From: Enorma sp964624825
Lineage (GTDB): Bacteria > Actinomycetota > Coriobacteriia > Coriobacteriales > Coriobacteriaceae
Direction: 5' to 3'
Length of the DNA: 64,000 nt
Assembly: GCA_964624825.1 (NCBI GenBank)
Contig: CAZUYD010000006.1
Span: forward strand, 21,105 to 85,104
Positions 17,323 through 25,231 of this stretch are shown here, one piece after another (the stretch's first letter is position 1; each line of letters begins with the position of its first letter). The notes under the pieces are model-generated. The model was not told where the DNA came from. It did no database searches and saw nothing but the letters and a program-made list of their open reading frames with translations. Both the position numbers and the translations under genes were made by a program.

Positions 17323-18606
17323 CTATGAGCGCGCCTCGAGCGCCAACTGGGCGGAGACGAGCTTCGTGGCGAGCACCAGCACGTCAAGCGCTGCCTCGAG
17401 CTCCTCAACCGTTGGGTACGTCGGTGCGATGCGAATGTTCGTATCGTGCGGATCGGCACCATATGGCCAGGTCGCGCCGGCGGGAGTAAGCTTCACGCCC
17501 ATCTCGGCACAAAGCGCGGCGATGCGCTTCGCCGAACCCTCAGGACCATCGAACGACACGAAGTAGCCGCCATTCGGATGCGTCCATGTTGCGCATCCGG
17601 TATCACCCAAGCCCTCGGCAAGCTTGCGCTCCACCGCCGCGAAGCGCGGACGCAAAAACTCGGCATGCTTGCGCATGTGGGCGCGCACCGCATCGAGCGT
17701 GGGAAGGAAGCGCACATGCATGAGCTGGTTCAACTTGTTCGCGCTGATGAGTCCGACCTTCATCGTGTTCGCAACCTCGGTCACGTTCGCCGGGCTCGAC
17801 CCGAAGCATGCGATGCCCGCGCCCGGGAAGGTGATCTTCGAAGTCGACACCACGCCCAAGATGCGATCCTCGTTGCCGGCCGCGCGCGCCTCATCAAAGA
17901 TGTTCGCGAGCACATCGCCCTCGTCGGTCAGGTCGTGCACGACGTAGGCGTTGTCCCACACGATGCGGAAATCGGGCGCGGCGCTCATCGTCGCCAAACG
18001 ATGCACCGTCTCATCGGAATACGTGACGCCCGTGGGATTCGAATACTTCGGCACGCAGAACATACCCTTGATCGAATCGTCCTCCGCGACCAACCGCTCG
18101 ACCTCGTCCATATCTGGACCGGTCTCGGTCATGCGAACCGGCACGTTTTCGATGCCCAGATCCTGCGTGAGGCCAAAGTGACGATCGTACCCGGGCACCG
18201 GGCAGAGGAACTTCACGTGGTCGACCTTGCTCCAGGGGGCGCAGCCCGGCGCGCCCTTCTCCCAATAATGGGTGATGAGGGACTGCATGATGTTCAGGCT
18301 TGAGGAGCCCAGCACGATGGTCTGCTCGGGCGGCACCCCGATGAGCTCGCCTGCCAGGCGGCGTGCCGCAGGAATGCCCTCGAAGCATCCGTAGTTGCTG
18401 CAATCGACGCCTTCGTCGGTAAGATCTGCCGTGCTGCTCAGGATGTCGAGCATGGGACGCGAAATATCGACCTGTGCGGGACTCGGCTTGCCGCGCGCCA
18501 TATCGAGCTTGAGCCCCTTCGCGCGGGTCTCGTCTACCTCGTGCTGAAGCTCGGCGATTGCCGCCTCAAGCGCCTCGGTCTCCATGGTGTCGAACGTCGT
18601 CTGCAT
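17323..18606 (-). CDS. Aspartate aminotransferase (class I/II, Ic-type)
   Basis: The 427-residue protein has the fold type I layout with KLDMARGKPSP near the N-terminus, SNYGCFEGIPAARRLAGEL, and the PLP-binding Lys in STSKITFPGAG. The unusual GKP(S)PAQ start and the overall length match the PF12897-type aspartate aminotransferases that are distinct from AspC of enterobacteria. It would interconvert aspartate and oxaloacetate with glutamate and 2-oxoglutarate. ATG 18606 is preceded by GGGGGGCG; the open frame continues to 18849 without coding character. Confidence 0.82.
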   Translation of the reverse strand: MQTTFDTMETEALEAAIAELQHEVDETRAKGLKLDMARGKPSPAQVDISRPMLDILSSTADLTDEGVDCSNYGCFEGIPAARRLAGELIGVPPEQTIVLGSSSLNIMQSLITHYWEKGAPGCAPWSKVDHVKFLCPVPGYDRHFGLTQDLGIENVPVRMTETGPDMDEVERLVAEDDSIKGMFCVPKYSNPTGVTYSDETVHRLATMSAAPDFRIVWDNAYVVHDLTDEGDVLANIFDEARAAGNEDRILGVVSTSKITFPGAGIACFGSSPANVTEVANTMKVGLISANKLNQLMHVRFLPTLDAVRAHMRKHAEFLRPRFAAVERKLAEGLGDTGCATWTHPNGGYFVSFDGPEGSAKRIAALCAEMGVKLTPAGATWPYGADPHDTNIRIAPTYPTVEELEAALDVLVLATKLVSAQLALEARS

Positions 18607-18927
18607 TACGCGCCCCCCAACGCGGGTACAACCCGCTTCATTTGCCGTTGTCGTGATTATCCCGGAACAGTATAGCGATTCAGCAGGTCGAAACGGGCAT
18701 ACAGCGCGCTGTAACAAACTGTTCGCATGGCGGAGCCGCAGCTTGGTTATGCAATGAAACCGCAGCTTGAACGCCCTGTGAAGCCGTTGCGCGACGGTAC
18801 GCCGGAAGCAGGGCTCGGCTGTATCCCGCCACGTGGCTAACAGATGCACATGGCGCTGCGAGCCATCCGCTCCATGCGATCAACGCTAGAATCAAATCGT
18901 TTGCGAACCAACGCGTGAGGGGATCAC

Positions 18928-19182
18928 ATGCGAATCGAATCGTTTCATTCCGAGTCGTTTGGCGAGCTTCAACGGCTGATCGATGGGCTGTATGCCACGC
19001 GCGATATGGTCGAGAGGCTCGATGTCGTCGTGCAGGCGGAGATTCTCGACCTCGATGCCGACCTGCAAGAGATCGTCACGCTCCTCCCCCCGGGAACCTA
19101 TGACCGCCAGCGCCTTTGCGATCAGCTGAACTCCGCGCTCGCCGCCCATGGATGGGGCGGGCTTTATGGAACAGTCGAGTGA
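18928..19182 (+). CDS. Small conserved-looking protein, unknown function
   Basis: This 84-residue acidic protein (MRIESFHSESFGELQRLIDG...) is preceded by GAGGGGATCAC and an ATG at good spacing. It is mostly helical in character, with a heptad-like stretch of Leu/Val (VERLDVVVQAEILDLDADLQ) and no Cys or membrane segment. Convergent nhaA and divergent aminotransferase give no functional hint. I do not recognise a family. Confidence 0.62.
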   Translation: MRIESFHSESFGELQRLIDGLYATRDMVERLDVVVQAEILDLDADLQEIVTLLPPGTYDRQRLCDQLNSALAAHGWGGLYGTVE

Positions 19183-19323
19183 TGCGGCTGCCGCGCGAAC
19201 CCATCGCCGCGCATATCGCGCGATGCGCGCCGCGCGGTCAGCGCGGTGGCAGCCGCCGGCTGACACGATCTTTACCTGCACGCGATGCCGACCCGCGCCG
19301 CAGATCGCGCCGAGCCGTTCGTG

Positions 19324-20796
19324 CTAATCCCCAGCGCCCGCATTTGACGGCGTGCCCTGTGGGCTGTGGCGGCACACGAGCGCCATGTACCCCAAGCCGA
19401 TGAGCGCCGCCGACACCGACCCCGCGAGAATGGCCGTCTTCGCCGCCAAAAGCTCCGCGGGAATATCCGTGAACGCAAGCCCCGAGATGAGAATGGACAT
19501 CGTAAACCCGATACCGCCCAGGATGCCGATGCCCGCGATATGCTTCCAGGCCACCCCGCGCGGCAACTCGGCCAAGCCGCTCCGCACCACCAGATAGGTC
19601 GCACCGAAAATGCCGACCGGCTTGCCGATGAGCATGCCGAAGTACGTTCCAAGCGCCACGGGGTCGAAGACGAGCGCCGCCGCGTCCACCCCGACCAATC
19701 GCACCTGCGCGTTCACGAACGCGAAGAGCGGCAAGATGATAAAGTTCACCGGCGTGGAAATGCGATGCTCCAGGCGCTGCATGGGTGGCGTCACCCGATG
19801 CACGACGCGCTCAACGCCCTGCACCGCATGCGTGAAATCGTGCTGACCCAAGATGTGCGCCTTGGCATCAAAGCGAACGGCAAGCTCGGGAAGCCTGCAC
19901 TCGAGCCACCGTACAAGGCCGGACGCGTTGATGTCGGAGCGCGCAGGAATCGTAAAGGCTATGATCACGCCGGCAAGCGTTGCGTGAATGCCCGACTGGT
20001 ACAGGCAAAACCAAAGCACCAAACCAAGCGTCAGATACGGCGCGAGACCGAAGTGGCGCCGATGGTTGAGAAGCGCTAGCAGCGCCGTGAGCGCCGCGGC
20101 GGCGGCGAGCCACGCCAGATCCGGCGTGTGGCCGTAGAAAAGCGCGATGGCCGCGATGGCGAGCAGGTCGTCCGCGATGGCGAGCGTGGAGAAGAACACC
20201 TTGATCGCCGGCGGCACGCGGTTGCCCAGCAGCGAGAGCACGCCCAACGCGAAGGCGATGTCTGTGGCCATGGGAATCGCCCAGCCATAGGTGGCGCCGC
20301 CCCGATTCACCACCGCATAGATGGTCGCAGGCACCACCACGCCGCCGACCGCCGCAAGCATGGGCAGCATGGCTTGACGCGGATGCCGAAGCTCACCCAC
20401 GGCCATCTCGTACTTGAGCTCAATCCCCACGAGCAAAAAGAAGATGGCCATGAGAAAATCGTTGACGAACAGCTCGAAGGTGAGCGAGAACTCCCAGCCC
20501 CCGATAGCAATGGTCACCGAACTGGCGAACCACTCGTGGAGCGGTTCGTACGCAGCAGTGTTCGCGCAGATCACCGCCGCTATCGCCGCCACGATCATCA
20601 CCGCGGCGGCGATCGTGCCGTTCGAGGTAATTCGCTCGAGCATGCCCCGCCGCTCAAGACGGCGGCGATGCTGGTCGCTGATCAGCGCCGCCGTTGCATC
20701 GCTCGCCGTCACGGCTGCCGCGGCGCCGTCACGCAATGCCCCATCGGTTGCCGCATCGGTCGAAATCGCGTCGGTCGCTTCCACACCCTGCCCCAT
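19324..20796 (-). CDS. nhaA: Na+/H+ antiporter NhaA
   Basis: About 490 residues with NhaA signatures: MAIFFLLVGIELKYE, AIPMATDIAFALGVLSLLG and FFSTLAIADDLLAIAAIALFY (the paired Asp of the ion site), then GIGFTMSILISGLAF. It exchanges cytosolic Na+ for external protons. Between the core helices and the C-terminal helices is a hydrophilic insert (around CRLPELAVRFDAKAHILGQH) also seen in actinobacterial NhaA. ATG 20796 has GGAGAGG at good spacing; in-frame ATGs at 20802 and 20811 are alternatives. A strong terminator hairpin sits just upstream of the start. Confidence 0.9.
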   Translation of the reverse strand: MGQGVEATDAISTDAATDGALRDGAAAAVTASDATAALISDQHRRRLERRGMLERITSNGTIAAAVMIVAAIAAVICANTAAYEPLHEWFASSVTIAIGGWEFSLTFELFVNDFLMAIFFLLVGIELKYEMAVGELRHPRQAMLPMLAAVGGVVVPATIYAVVNRGGATYGWAIPMATDIAFALGVLSLLGNRVPPAIKVFFSTLAIADDLLAIAAIALFYGHTPDLAWLAAAAALTALLALLNHRRHFGLAPYLTLGLVLWFCLYQSGIHATLAGVIIAFTIPARSDINASGLVRWLECRLPELAVRFDAKAHILGQHDFTHAVQGVERVVHRVTPPMQRLEHRISTPVNFIILPLFAFVNAQVRLVGVDAAALVFDPVALGTYFGMLIGKPVGIFGATYLVVRSGLAELPRGVAWKHIAGIGILGGIGFTMSILISGLAFTDIPAELLAAKTAILAGSVSAALIGLGYMALVCRHSPQGTPSNAGAGD

Positions 20797-20827
20797 ACCC
20801 ATCCTCTCCATGGCCTTCACCTGCGGT

Positions 20828-20857
20828 AAAAAATGGGCGCCTGTGCCCAGACGCCCA
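20828..20857 (-). terminator. Attenuator-like hairpin in the nhaA leader
   Basis: On the minus strand TGGGCG pairs with CGCCCA around an inner CTG/CAG stem and a GGCA loop, and six T follow at once. This is a textbook intrinsic terminator ending about 30 nt before the likely nhaA start codon. It may end ppaC transcripts, or act as an attenuator that must be bypassed to express nhaA. Confidence 0.65.
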
Positions 20858-21092
20858 CCAATCAAATCTATGTCGGTATCAGTTCTACCCTATTGCCCGC
20901 ACCACGCGCCATGTGGCGCGCGCGTTCACGAATTCAGCGAAATCCCCATGCGCCGCACGCGCCGCGCGATGCGCCATGCGCACTGTGAGCGGCGCATCGC
21001 AAACCATTCATGCCGCGCAGACTCCGCATGGGAAACAAAAGCAAGCGCGCATTCGCCCTCAATTCGCCCTGCGTCAGGATCTCCGCCGTGCA

Positions 21093-22034
21093 CTAGTTCG
21101 CAGCGAGAATGGGGGCTGCGACCTGCTTCTTGCGAGAAAGCACGCCCGGCATCCACGCACCCTCGGCGACGTCCTCAATGCCCAAGCCCTTTTGCGCGGC
21201 CGCGGTATCGCCCTCGAGCAGCACCTGCGAGCCCTCTTCCATGATGTCGGTCACGCAAAGCACAATGCCGTCGGCGCTCTTTTCGGCTGCATAAGCGCGC
21301 ATCGCCTCGCGGATCTCGGGAATCATGCCGAGCGCGCGGCTCTTATCAACGGTCTCGTACTGACCGATGAGCAGCTTCTTGCCGGCGACGTCGAACATCT
21401 TGATGTCGTTGCCCACCATCTCGGCAGCGGTGAAGGAACCGGATGGACGGGAGAGGAACACCTCCATGCCGAACTTCACCGGATCGACGCCCAGCTGCTC
21501 GCCGAGCTTTTCGGCAACGCAGCGATCGACATCGATGGTCGTGGGGCTCTTGAGCATGAGCGTGTCGGTCATCATGGCGGAAAGCAGCAGCTTCGCCTGC
21601 ATATCGGACACCTCCTGGCCAAACACCTCGAAGAGCTTCGCCACGATCGTGCAACTGGAGCCCCAGGGCATCGCCACGATGGACAGTGGCGCGGCGGTGG
21701 TGAAGCCACCGAACCGGTGGTGATCAACCACGCCGACGATCTGGGCGTTCTCTAACCCCGCCACAGACTGGCCCGGCTCATTGTGGTCGGTGAGCACCAC
21801 CCGCTGGGGCGCCTCGCCCTCGGCCGCAGGTTCGATGGCGTCAAGCTCCATCGGCTCGGGAAGCCCCGCCTCGGCGAGCAGCTTCGCCGACTCTGCCGGC
21901 AGCGGACCCAATGCGCGCGCCTCGTACGCATCGCCGTTGAATTCAACCTGATTAAGCAGCTGCGCCAGCACGACCGCCGACATGATGGCGTCGTTATCGG
22001 GGTTCTGGTGTCCGAAGACGAGAACTTTACTCAT
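21093..22034 (-). CDS. ppaC: Manganese-dependent inorganic pyrophosphatase
   Basis: A 313-residue family II pyrophosphatase of standard length. It has the metal-binding motifs FGHQNPDNDAI at the N-terminus, VLTDHNE, and the DHH motif in VGVVDHHRFGG, followed by the DHHA2 domain with SRPSGSFTAAEM. It hydrolyses pyrophosphate to phosphate in the cytosol and needs Mn or Co. The ATG at 22034 has AGGAGG upstream (CTTTCCTCCT on the plus strand). Confidence 0.94.
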   Translation of the reverse strand: MSKVLVFGHQNPDNDAIMSAVVLAQLLNQVEFNGDAYEARALGPLPAESAKLLAEAGLPEPMELDAIEPAAEGEAPQRVVLTDHNEPGQSVAGLENAQIVGVVDHHRFGGFTTAAPLSIVAMPWGSSCTIVAKLFEVFGQEVSDMQAKLLLSAMMTDTLMLKSPTTIDVDRCVAEKLGEQLGVDPVKFGMEVFLSRPSGSFTAAEMVGNDIKMFDVAGKKLLIGQYETVDKSRALGMIPEIREAMRAYAAEKSADGIVLCVTDIMEEGSQVLLEGDTAAAQKGLGIEDVAEGAWMPGVLSRKKQVAAPILAAN

Positions 22035-22082
22035 TGCTTTCCTCCTAAGCGAAGCATATCCAGACAGAGGTGGCGCGCTGCG

Positions 22083-22724
22083 CTAGCGGCGCACGTGGCG
22101 CACGATGGCCATAGCCGCCGCAGCCTCGTGCGCGACCTCGGAGAAGTCGCCGTCCGCGAAGAGCGCGGGCTTCACCATCCACGTGCCGCCGCACGCGACG
22201 ACCGACGGGCAGGAGAGGTATTCCTCGACGTTTTCAGTGCTCACGCCGCCGGTGGGCATGAAGCGATGCCCCACGAACGGCCCGGCGAGCGCCTTGATGG
22301 TGTCGAGGCCGCCGTACTGCGCGGCCGGGAAGAACTTCGTCACGTGCAGATCGAACTTGAGCGCGCGGATGATCTCGCTCGGGGTGACACAGGCGGGCAG
22401 CACCGGTACGCCCTTGTCGATGCACTCCGTCACGATCTCCTCGTCGAAACCGGGGCTCACGATGAACTCGGCACCGGCATCGATGGCGTCGGCGAGCTGC
22501 TCCATGGTGAGCACGGTGCCCGCGCCCACGCACATCTCGGGCTCGGCGATCTTCATGGCACGGATGGCATCGGCCGCGCACGCGGTGCGGAATGTGACCT
22601 CGGCGGACTCCATGCCGGCGGACATGAGGGCATGCGCGAGGGGCGCGGCGTCCTCGACCTTGTCGAGCACGACGACCGGCACGATGCCCAGCTGCTCGAG
22701 CTTCTCATAGAACGATTCAAACAT
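22083..22724 (-). CDS. eda: KDPG/KHG aldolase
   Basis: This 213-residue class I aldolase has the Eda motifs: VPVVVLDKVEDA, EVTFRTACA (catalytic Glu region), VGAGTVLTMEQ, and the Schiff-base Lys in DLHVTKFFPAAQYGG, ending with FMPTGGVS. It splits 2-keto-3-deoxy-6-phosphogluconate into pyruvate and glyceraldehyde-3-phosphate, the last step of the hexuronate pathway encoded in this window. It lies downstream of kdgK on the same strand. Confidence 0.94.
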   Translation of the reverse strand: MFESFYEKLEQLGIVPVVVLDKVEDAAPLAHALMSAGMESAEVTFRTACAADAIRAMKIAEPEMCVGAGTVLTMEQLADAIDAGAEFIVSPGFDEEIVTECIDKGVPVLPACVTPSEIIRALKFDLHVTKFFPAAQYGGLDTIKALAGPFVGHRFMPTGGVSTENVEEYLSCPSVVACGGTWMVKPALFADGDFSEVAHEAAAAMAIVRHVRR

Positions 22725-22786
22725 GAGCTTTCCTTCCTCGGAACCCGTACCGGACGAGCCGGCACGCTCTACCGCCCTCTAGTTTA

Positions 22787-22817
22787 GCGTGCCCGCGCGC
22801 AAAAGGGGCGGGCACGC
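22787..22817 (-). terminator. Hairpin between kdgK and eda
   Basis: A 9-bp stem (GCGTGCCCG / CGGGCACGC) with a 13-nt loop lies between the two genes and is followed on the minus strand by TAAACTAG. It may be a weak terminator or a processing site within a kdgK-eda transcript. Confidence 0.4.
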
Positions 22818-22955
22818 GGGGCTCATGGGCCGCTTTGCATGTGGGCGGCACGTTCGACGCTTCCTACCACGATGTATCGAACATCATATGGTCGGTCATG
22901 GGCAAGCTGTCCGCACGGGCGCAGCGAGACGCCCAGCCGGCCGACCCGGCGCGCC

Positions 22956-24059
22956 CTACCGCGCGACGCGCGTGCCGCCGCCGATCGAAGCGGCAACGGA
23001 GGCGATCTCGTCGGCGGTCACGAGGTTCGAATCGCCGTGGATGGTGAGCTTGAGCACCGAGCCCGCGATGGCGTAGTCGATAGCCGCCTGCGGCGCGAAG
23101 CCGTGCAGGAGCGTATGCAGGTACGCGCCGGAGAATGCATCGCCCGCGGCCACGCCCTCGAGCACATGGACGTCGTAGACGGGGCTGAACCACCAGGCAC
23201 CCACGTGATCCTCACCCGCGGCGTCGGCGAGGTGCACGGCGCGGGTGGCAAGCAGATCGTCCGTCGACGCGCTGTAGAGCATGCCCATCCAGCGGGAGTC
23301 CTCCACGCTCGCGATGTCGCGAATGACCGAGAGCACCTGTTTGCAGCCGAACTCGGCGCAGATCTGGCGCGCCATCTCCACGTAGTCGTCGCGCTCGGCG
23401 ATGCCGTTCTTGAGCGAGCCGGAGACGCATGTCATGCCCAGGCCGGCGGGCGCGTCCTCGTCGTTCGCCACCACGATGTCCACCATGGGCAGCAGGCGGC
23501 GCATGACCTCCTGCGAGCGCTCCGGGCTCCACATCTTGCCGCGGTAGTTCACGTCGCACGCCGTTACGATGCCGCGCGCACGGCACGCCTTGAGTGCCTC
23601 CTCGCAGGCTGTGGCCATCTCCGCGGACACCGCCGGCGTCACGCCGGAGAAATAGAACAGCTCGACGCCGTCGAGAATCGCGCCCCAGTCGAACACGTCG
23701 TGCGCGGCGAGGTTGATGGCGGAGTACTTGCGGTCGTAGATGCAACCGTTGCCGCGCACGCTCGCCCCCACCTCGAAGATGTAGCTGCCCAGGCGGTCGC
23801 CCGCGCGCACCACGCGCGAGGTATCCACGTCAAAGGCGCGCAGACTGCGCAGGGCGCACTCGCCGATACGGTTTTTCGGCACCACCGAGACGTATGCGGC
23901 GCTATCGCCCTGGTAGGCCAGGGAGAGCGCGGTGTTCGCCTCGGCGCCGCCGTAGCGCACGTCGAAGCTCGCGGCCTGCTCGATGCGCAGCTGGTCGGGC
24001 GGCGAGAGGCGCATCATGATCTCGCCGAAGGTCAAAACGGTGCTGGTCTCAGAAAGCAC
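22956..24059 (-). CDS. kdgK: 2-keto-3-deoxygluconate kinase
   Basis: The 367-residue PfkB-family kinase begins TVLTFGEIMMRLSPPDQLRI, typical of KdgK, continues with RYGGAEANTALSLAYQGD, and ends with the PfkB active-site motif GVAAGDAFSGAYLHTLL. It phosphorylates 2-keto-3-deoxygluconate to KDPG for Eda. GTG 24059 has AGGAGG 6 nt upstream; the frame is open to 24152. A second paralog lies at 39153-40157. The upstream sequence has an AT-rich near-palindrome (CGTATAAAAGTATATCG, about 24088-24106). Confidence 0.88.
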   Translation of the reverse strand: MLSETSTVLTFGEIMMRLSPPDQLRIEQAASFDVRYGGAEANTALSLAYQGDSAAYVSVVPKNRIGECALRSLRAFDVDTSRVVRAGDRLGSYIFEVGASVRGNGCIYDRKYSAINLAAHDVFDWGAILDGVELFYFSGVTPAVSAEMATACEEALKACRARGIVTACDVNYRGKMWSPERSQEVMRRLLPMVDIVVANDEDAPAGLGMTCVSGSLKNGIAERDDYVEMARQICAEFGCKQVLSVIRDIASVEDSRWMGMLYSASTDDLLATRAVHLADAAGEDHVGAWWFSPVYDVHVLEGVAAGDAFSGAYLHTLLHGFAPQAAIDYAIAGSVLKLTIHGDSNLVTADEIASVAASIGGGTRVAR

Positions 24060-24146
24060 GGGATACCTCCTAAAACAGGATACGCAATCGTATAAAAGTA
24101 TATCGCGCGGCGTCGTGATTCGTGCGTACAGACGCCAGCTTGCGCC

Positions 24147-24201
24147 CAGCACCTCCTCACATTGGAGAAGAGCACGAGCCGCCCCAGTAACCGCATAAAG
24201 C
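24147..24201. repeat. 55-bp left copy flanking the assembly gap
   Basis: This sequence is identical to 24302-24356 on the other side of the N run. Identical contig ends on both sides of a gap usually mean that an unresolved repeat or an unmerged overlap was scaffolded. Confidence 0.85.
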
Positions 24202-24301
24202 NNNNNNNNNNNNNNNNNNNNNNNNNNNNNNNNNNNNNNNNNNNNNNNNNNNNNNNNNNNNNNNNNNNNNNNNNNNNNNNNNNNNNNNNNNNNNNNNNNN
24301 N
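24202..24301. other. Assembly gap of 100 N
   Basis: Exactly 100 unknown bases, the conventional placeholder for a gap of unknown length. The true sequence could be a simple overlap of zero extra bases, or a longer missing repeat. Confidence 0.95.
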
Positions 24302-24463
24302 CAGCACCTCCTCACATTGGAGAAGAGCACGAGCCGCCCCAGTAACCGCATAAAGCAAGAAATCCTCGCTCGGGGCGAGCGCGCCGCCCGGCAGGCATCA
24401 GAGCTGCGCAATCTGGGCAGCATGGCGAGTTTCCTCGCCAGCGCCGCCCGCTTCGTCTGCTAA
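24302..24463 (+). other. Possible 3' end of a gene truncated by the gap
   Basis: An open frame runs from the first base after the gap to a TAA at 24461-24463 (53 codons; ...LARGERAARQASELRNLGSM...). The Ala/Arg-rich helical composition looks protein-like, but I do not recognise a family and the true start would be within the gap. It could equally be chance. Confidence 0.25.
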
Positions 24464-24503
24464 CCCCGACTGGAACCGTCGAACGAATAGAGCGGGAGGT
24501 GCG

Positions 24504-24578
24504 TCATCGAACTCCCTGAAAATAGCCATTAGCGCCAAGATTTTCCTTCCTAATGGCCTTTTCCGTGGAGTTCGATGA
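24504..24578. repeat. Long imperfect palindrome, copy A
   Basis: The arms TCATCGAACTCC / GGAGTTCGATGA enclose a second matched pair GCCATTAG / CTAATGGC. The same architecture and sequence recur at 32257-32329, so this is a repeat family rather than a chance hairpin. It sits at the broken end of a histidine-kinase remnant. Confidence 0.75.
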
Positions 24579-24602
24579 ACCGAAGGCCATCGTGATGATA
24601 AG

Positions 24603-24913
24603 TTGCGCGCCTATCCACGGCGCCTGCTCGTCACCAGCGAGCCGCGCGGTCGGGTGCGCATCCGCTGTCAGCTGCACGACGATGGAATGGCGGCGGCGCG
24701 CATCGCCGACGAGAGCCAGGGCATGGACGCTGCTACGCAGGCGCATATCTTTGAGCAGTTCTACCAGGGAGACACGTCGCATAGGACCGAGGGAAACGAC
24801 CTGGGGCTCCCCCTCGTCGCAAAGGTGGTCGATCTGCACCGCGGCCGTATCGAGGTGGAGAGTGCGCCGGCGACGGTTCCACCTTCACCGTTATGCTCCC
24901 TGCGGGGCAGTAA
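24603..24913 (+). pseudogene. C-terminal remnant of a sensor histidine kinase
   Basis: The frame contains the end of a HATPase domain: GMDAATQAHIFEQFYQGDTS, then GNDLGLPLVAKVVDLHRGRI, the equivalents of the F and G boxes. About 40 bp before the end the frame shifts; the normal ending GDGSTFTVMLPAGQ and stop (TAA 24911-24913) continue in another frame. The dimerisation and sensor domains are missing. It is a decayed gene fragment. Confidence 0.75.
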
Positions 24914-25000
24914 GGCGGCGACGTCGCCATTCCCGTAAGCGCTTTCACCTTCAAGAAGCGCCTTTGGGCGCTCCCTGCGCGCGGCGCCATGCGCCCTTCA

Positions 25001-25081
25001 TGCGTAAAGTTGCCAACTCTACGCGTGAACGCCCCCACAGAGCGACCTCGTGCGCAAAGCTGCCAACTTTACACGCGAAGC
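25001..25081. repeat. Two tandem 31-bp repeats, 50-bp period
   Basis: CATGCGTAAAGTTGCCAACT with its next 11 bases (25001-25031) recurs at 25051-25081 with about 25 of 31 identities. The core AAAGYTGCCAACTYTAC is retained in both. There is no gene in this stretch (24914-25231). Confidence 0.55.
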
Positions 25082-25138
25082 AAGAGTCGCTTGAAACGCT
25101 CGCGCCAGCCGTCGGCTCGCCCCTCCGCACAAGAAAAC

Positions 25139-25166
25139 GTGTGAGCCCCGAAGGACTCACACGTTC
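25139..25166 (-). terminator. Intrinsic terminator of the GPH transporter gene
   Basis: A 9-bp stem (ACGTGTGAG / CTCACACGT) with inner CC/GG pairing lies about 65 bp after the stop at 25232, and on the minus strand it is followed by TTTTCTT. Confidence 0.8.
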
Positions 25167-25231
25167 ACGGAGAGACTATGCTGCGATGTACGAACCCCGA
25201 GGTTCTACATCCGTCTTACCCCATCGGCACA

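Noticed and set aside
24032..24423. Open frames that run through the N gap
   Set aside because: They exist only because N is translated as an unknown residue; nothing can be concluded across the gap.
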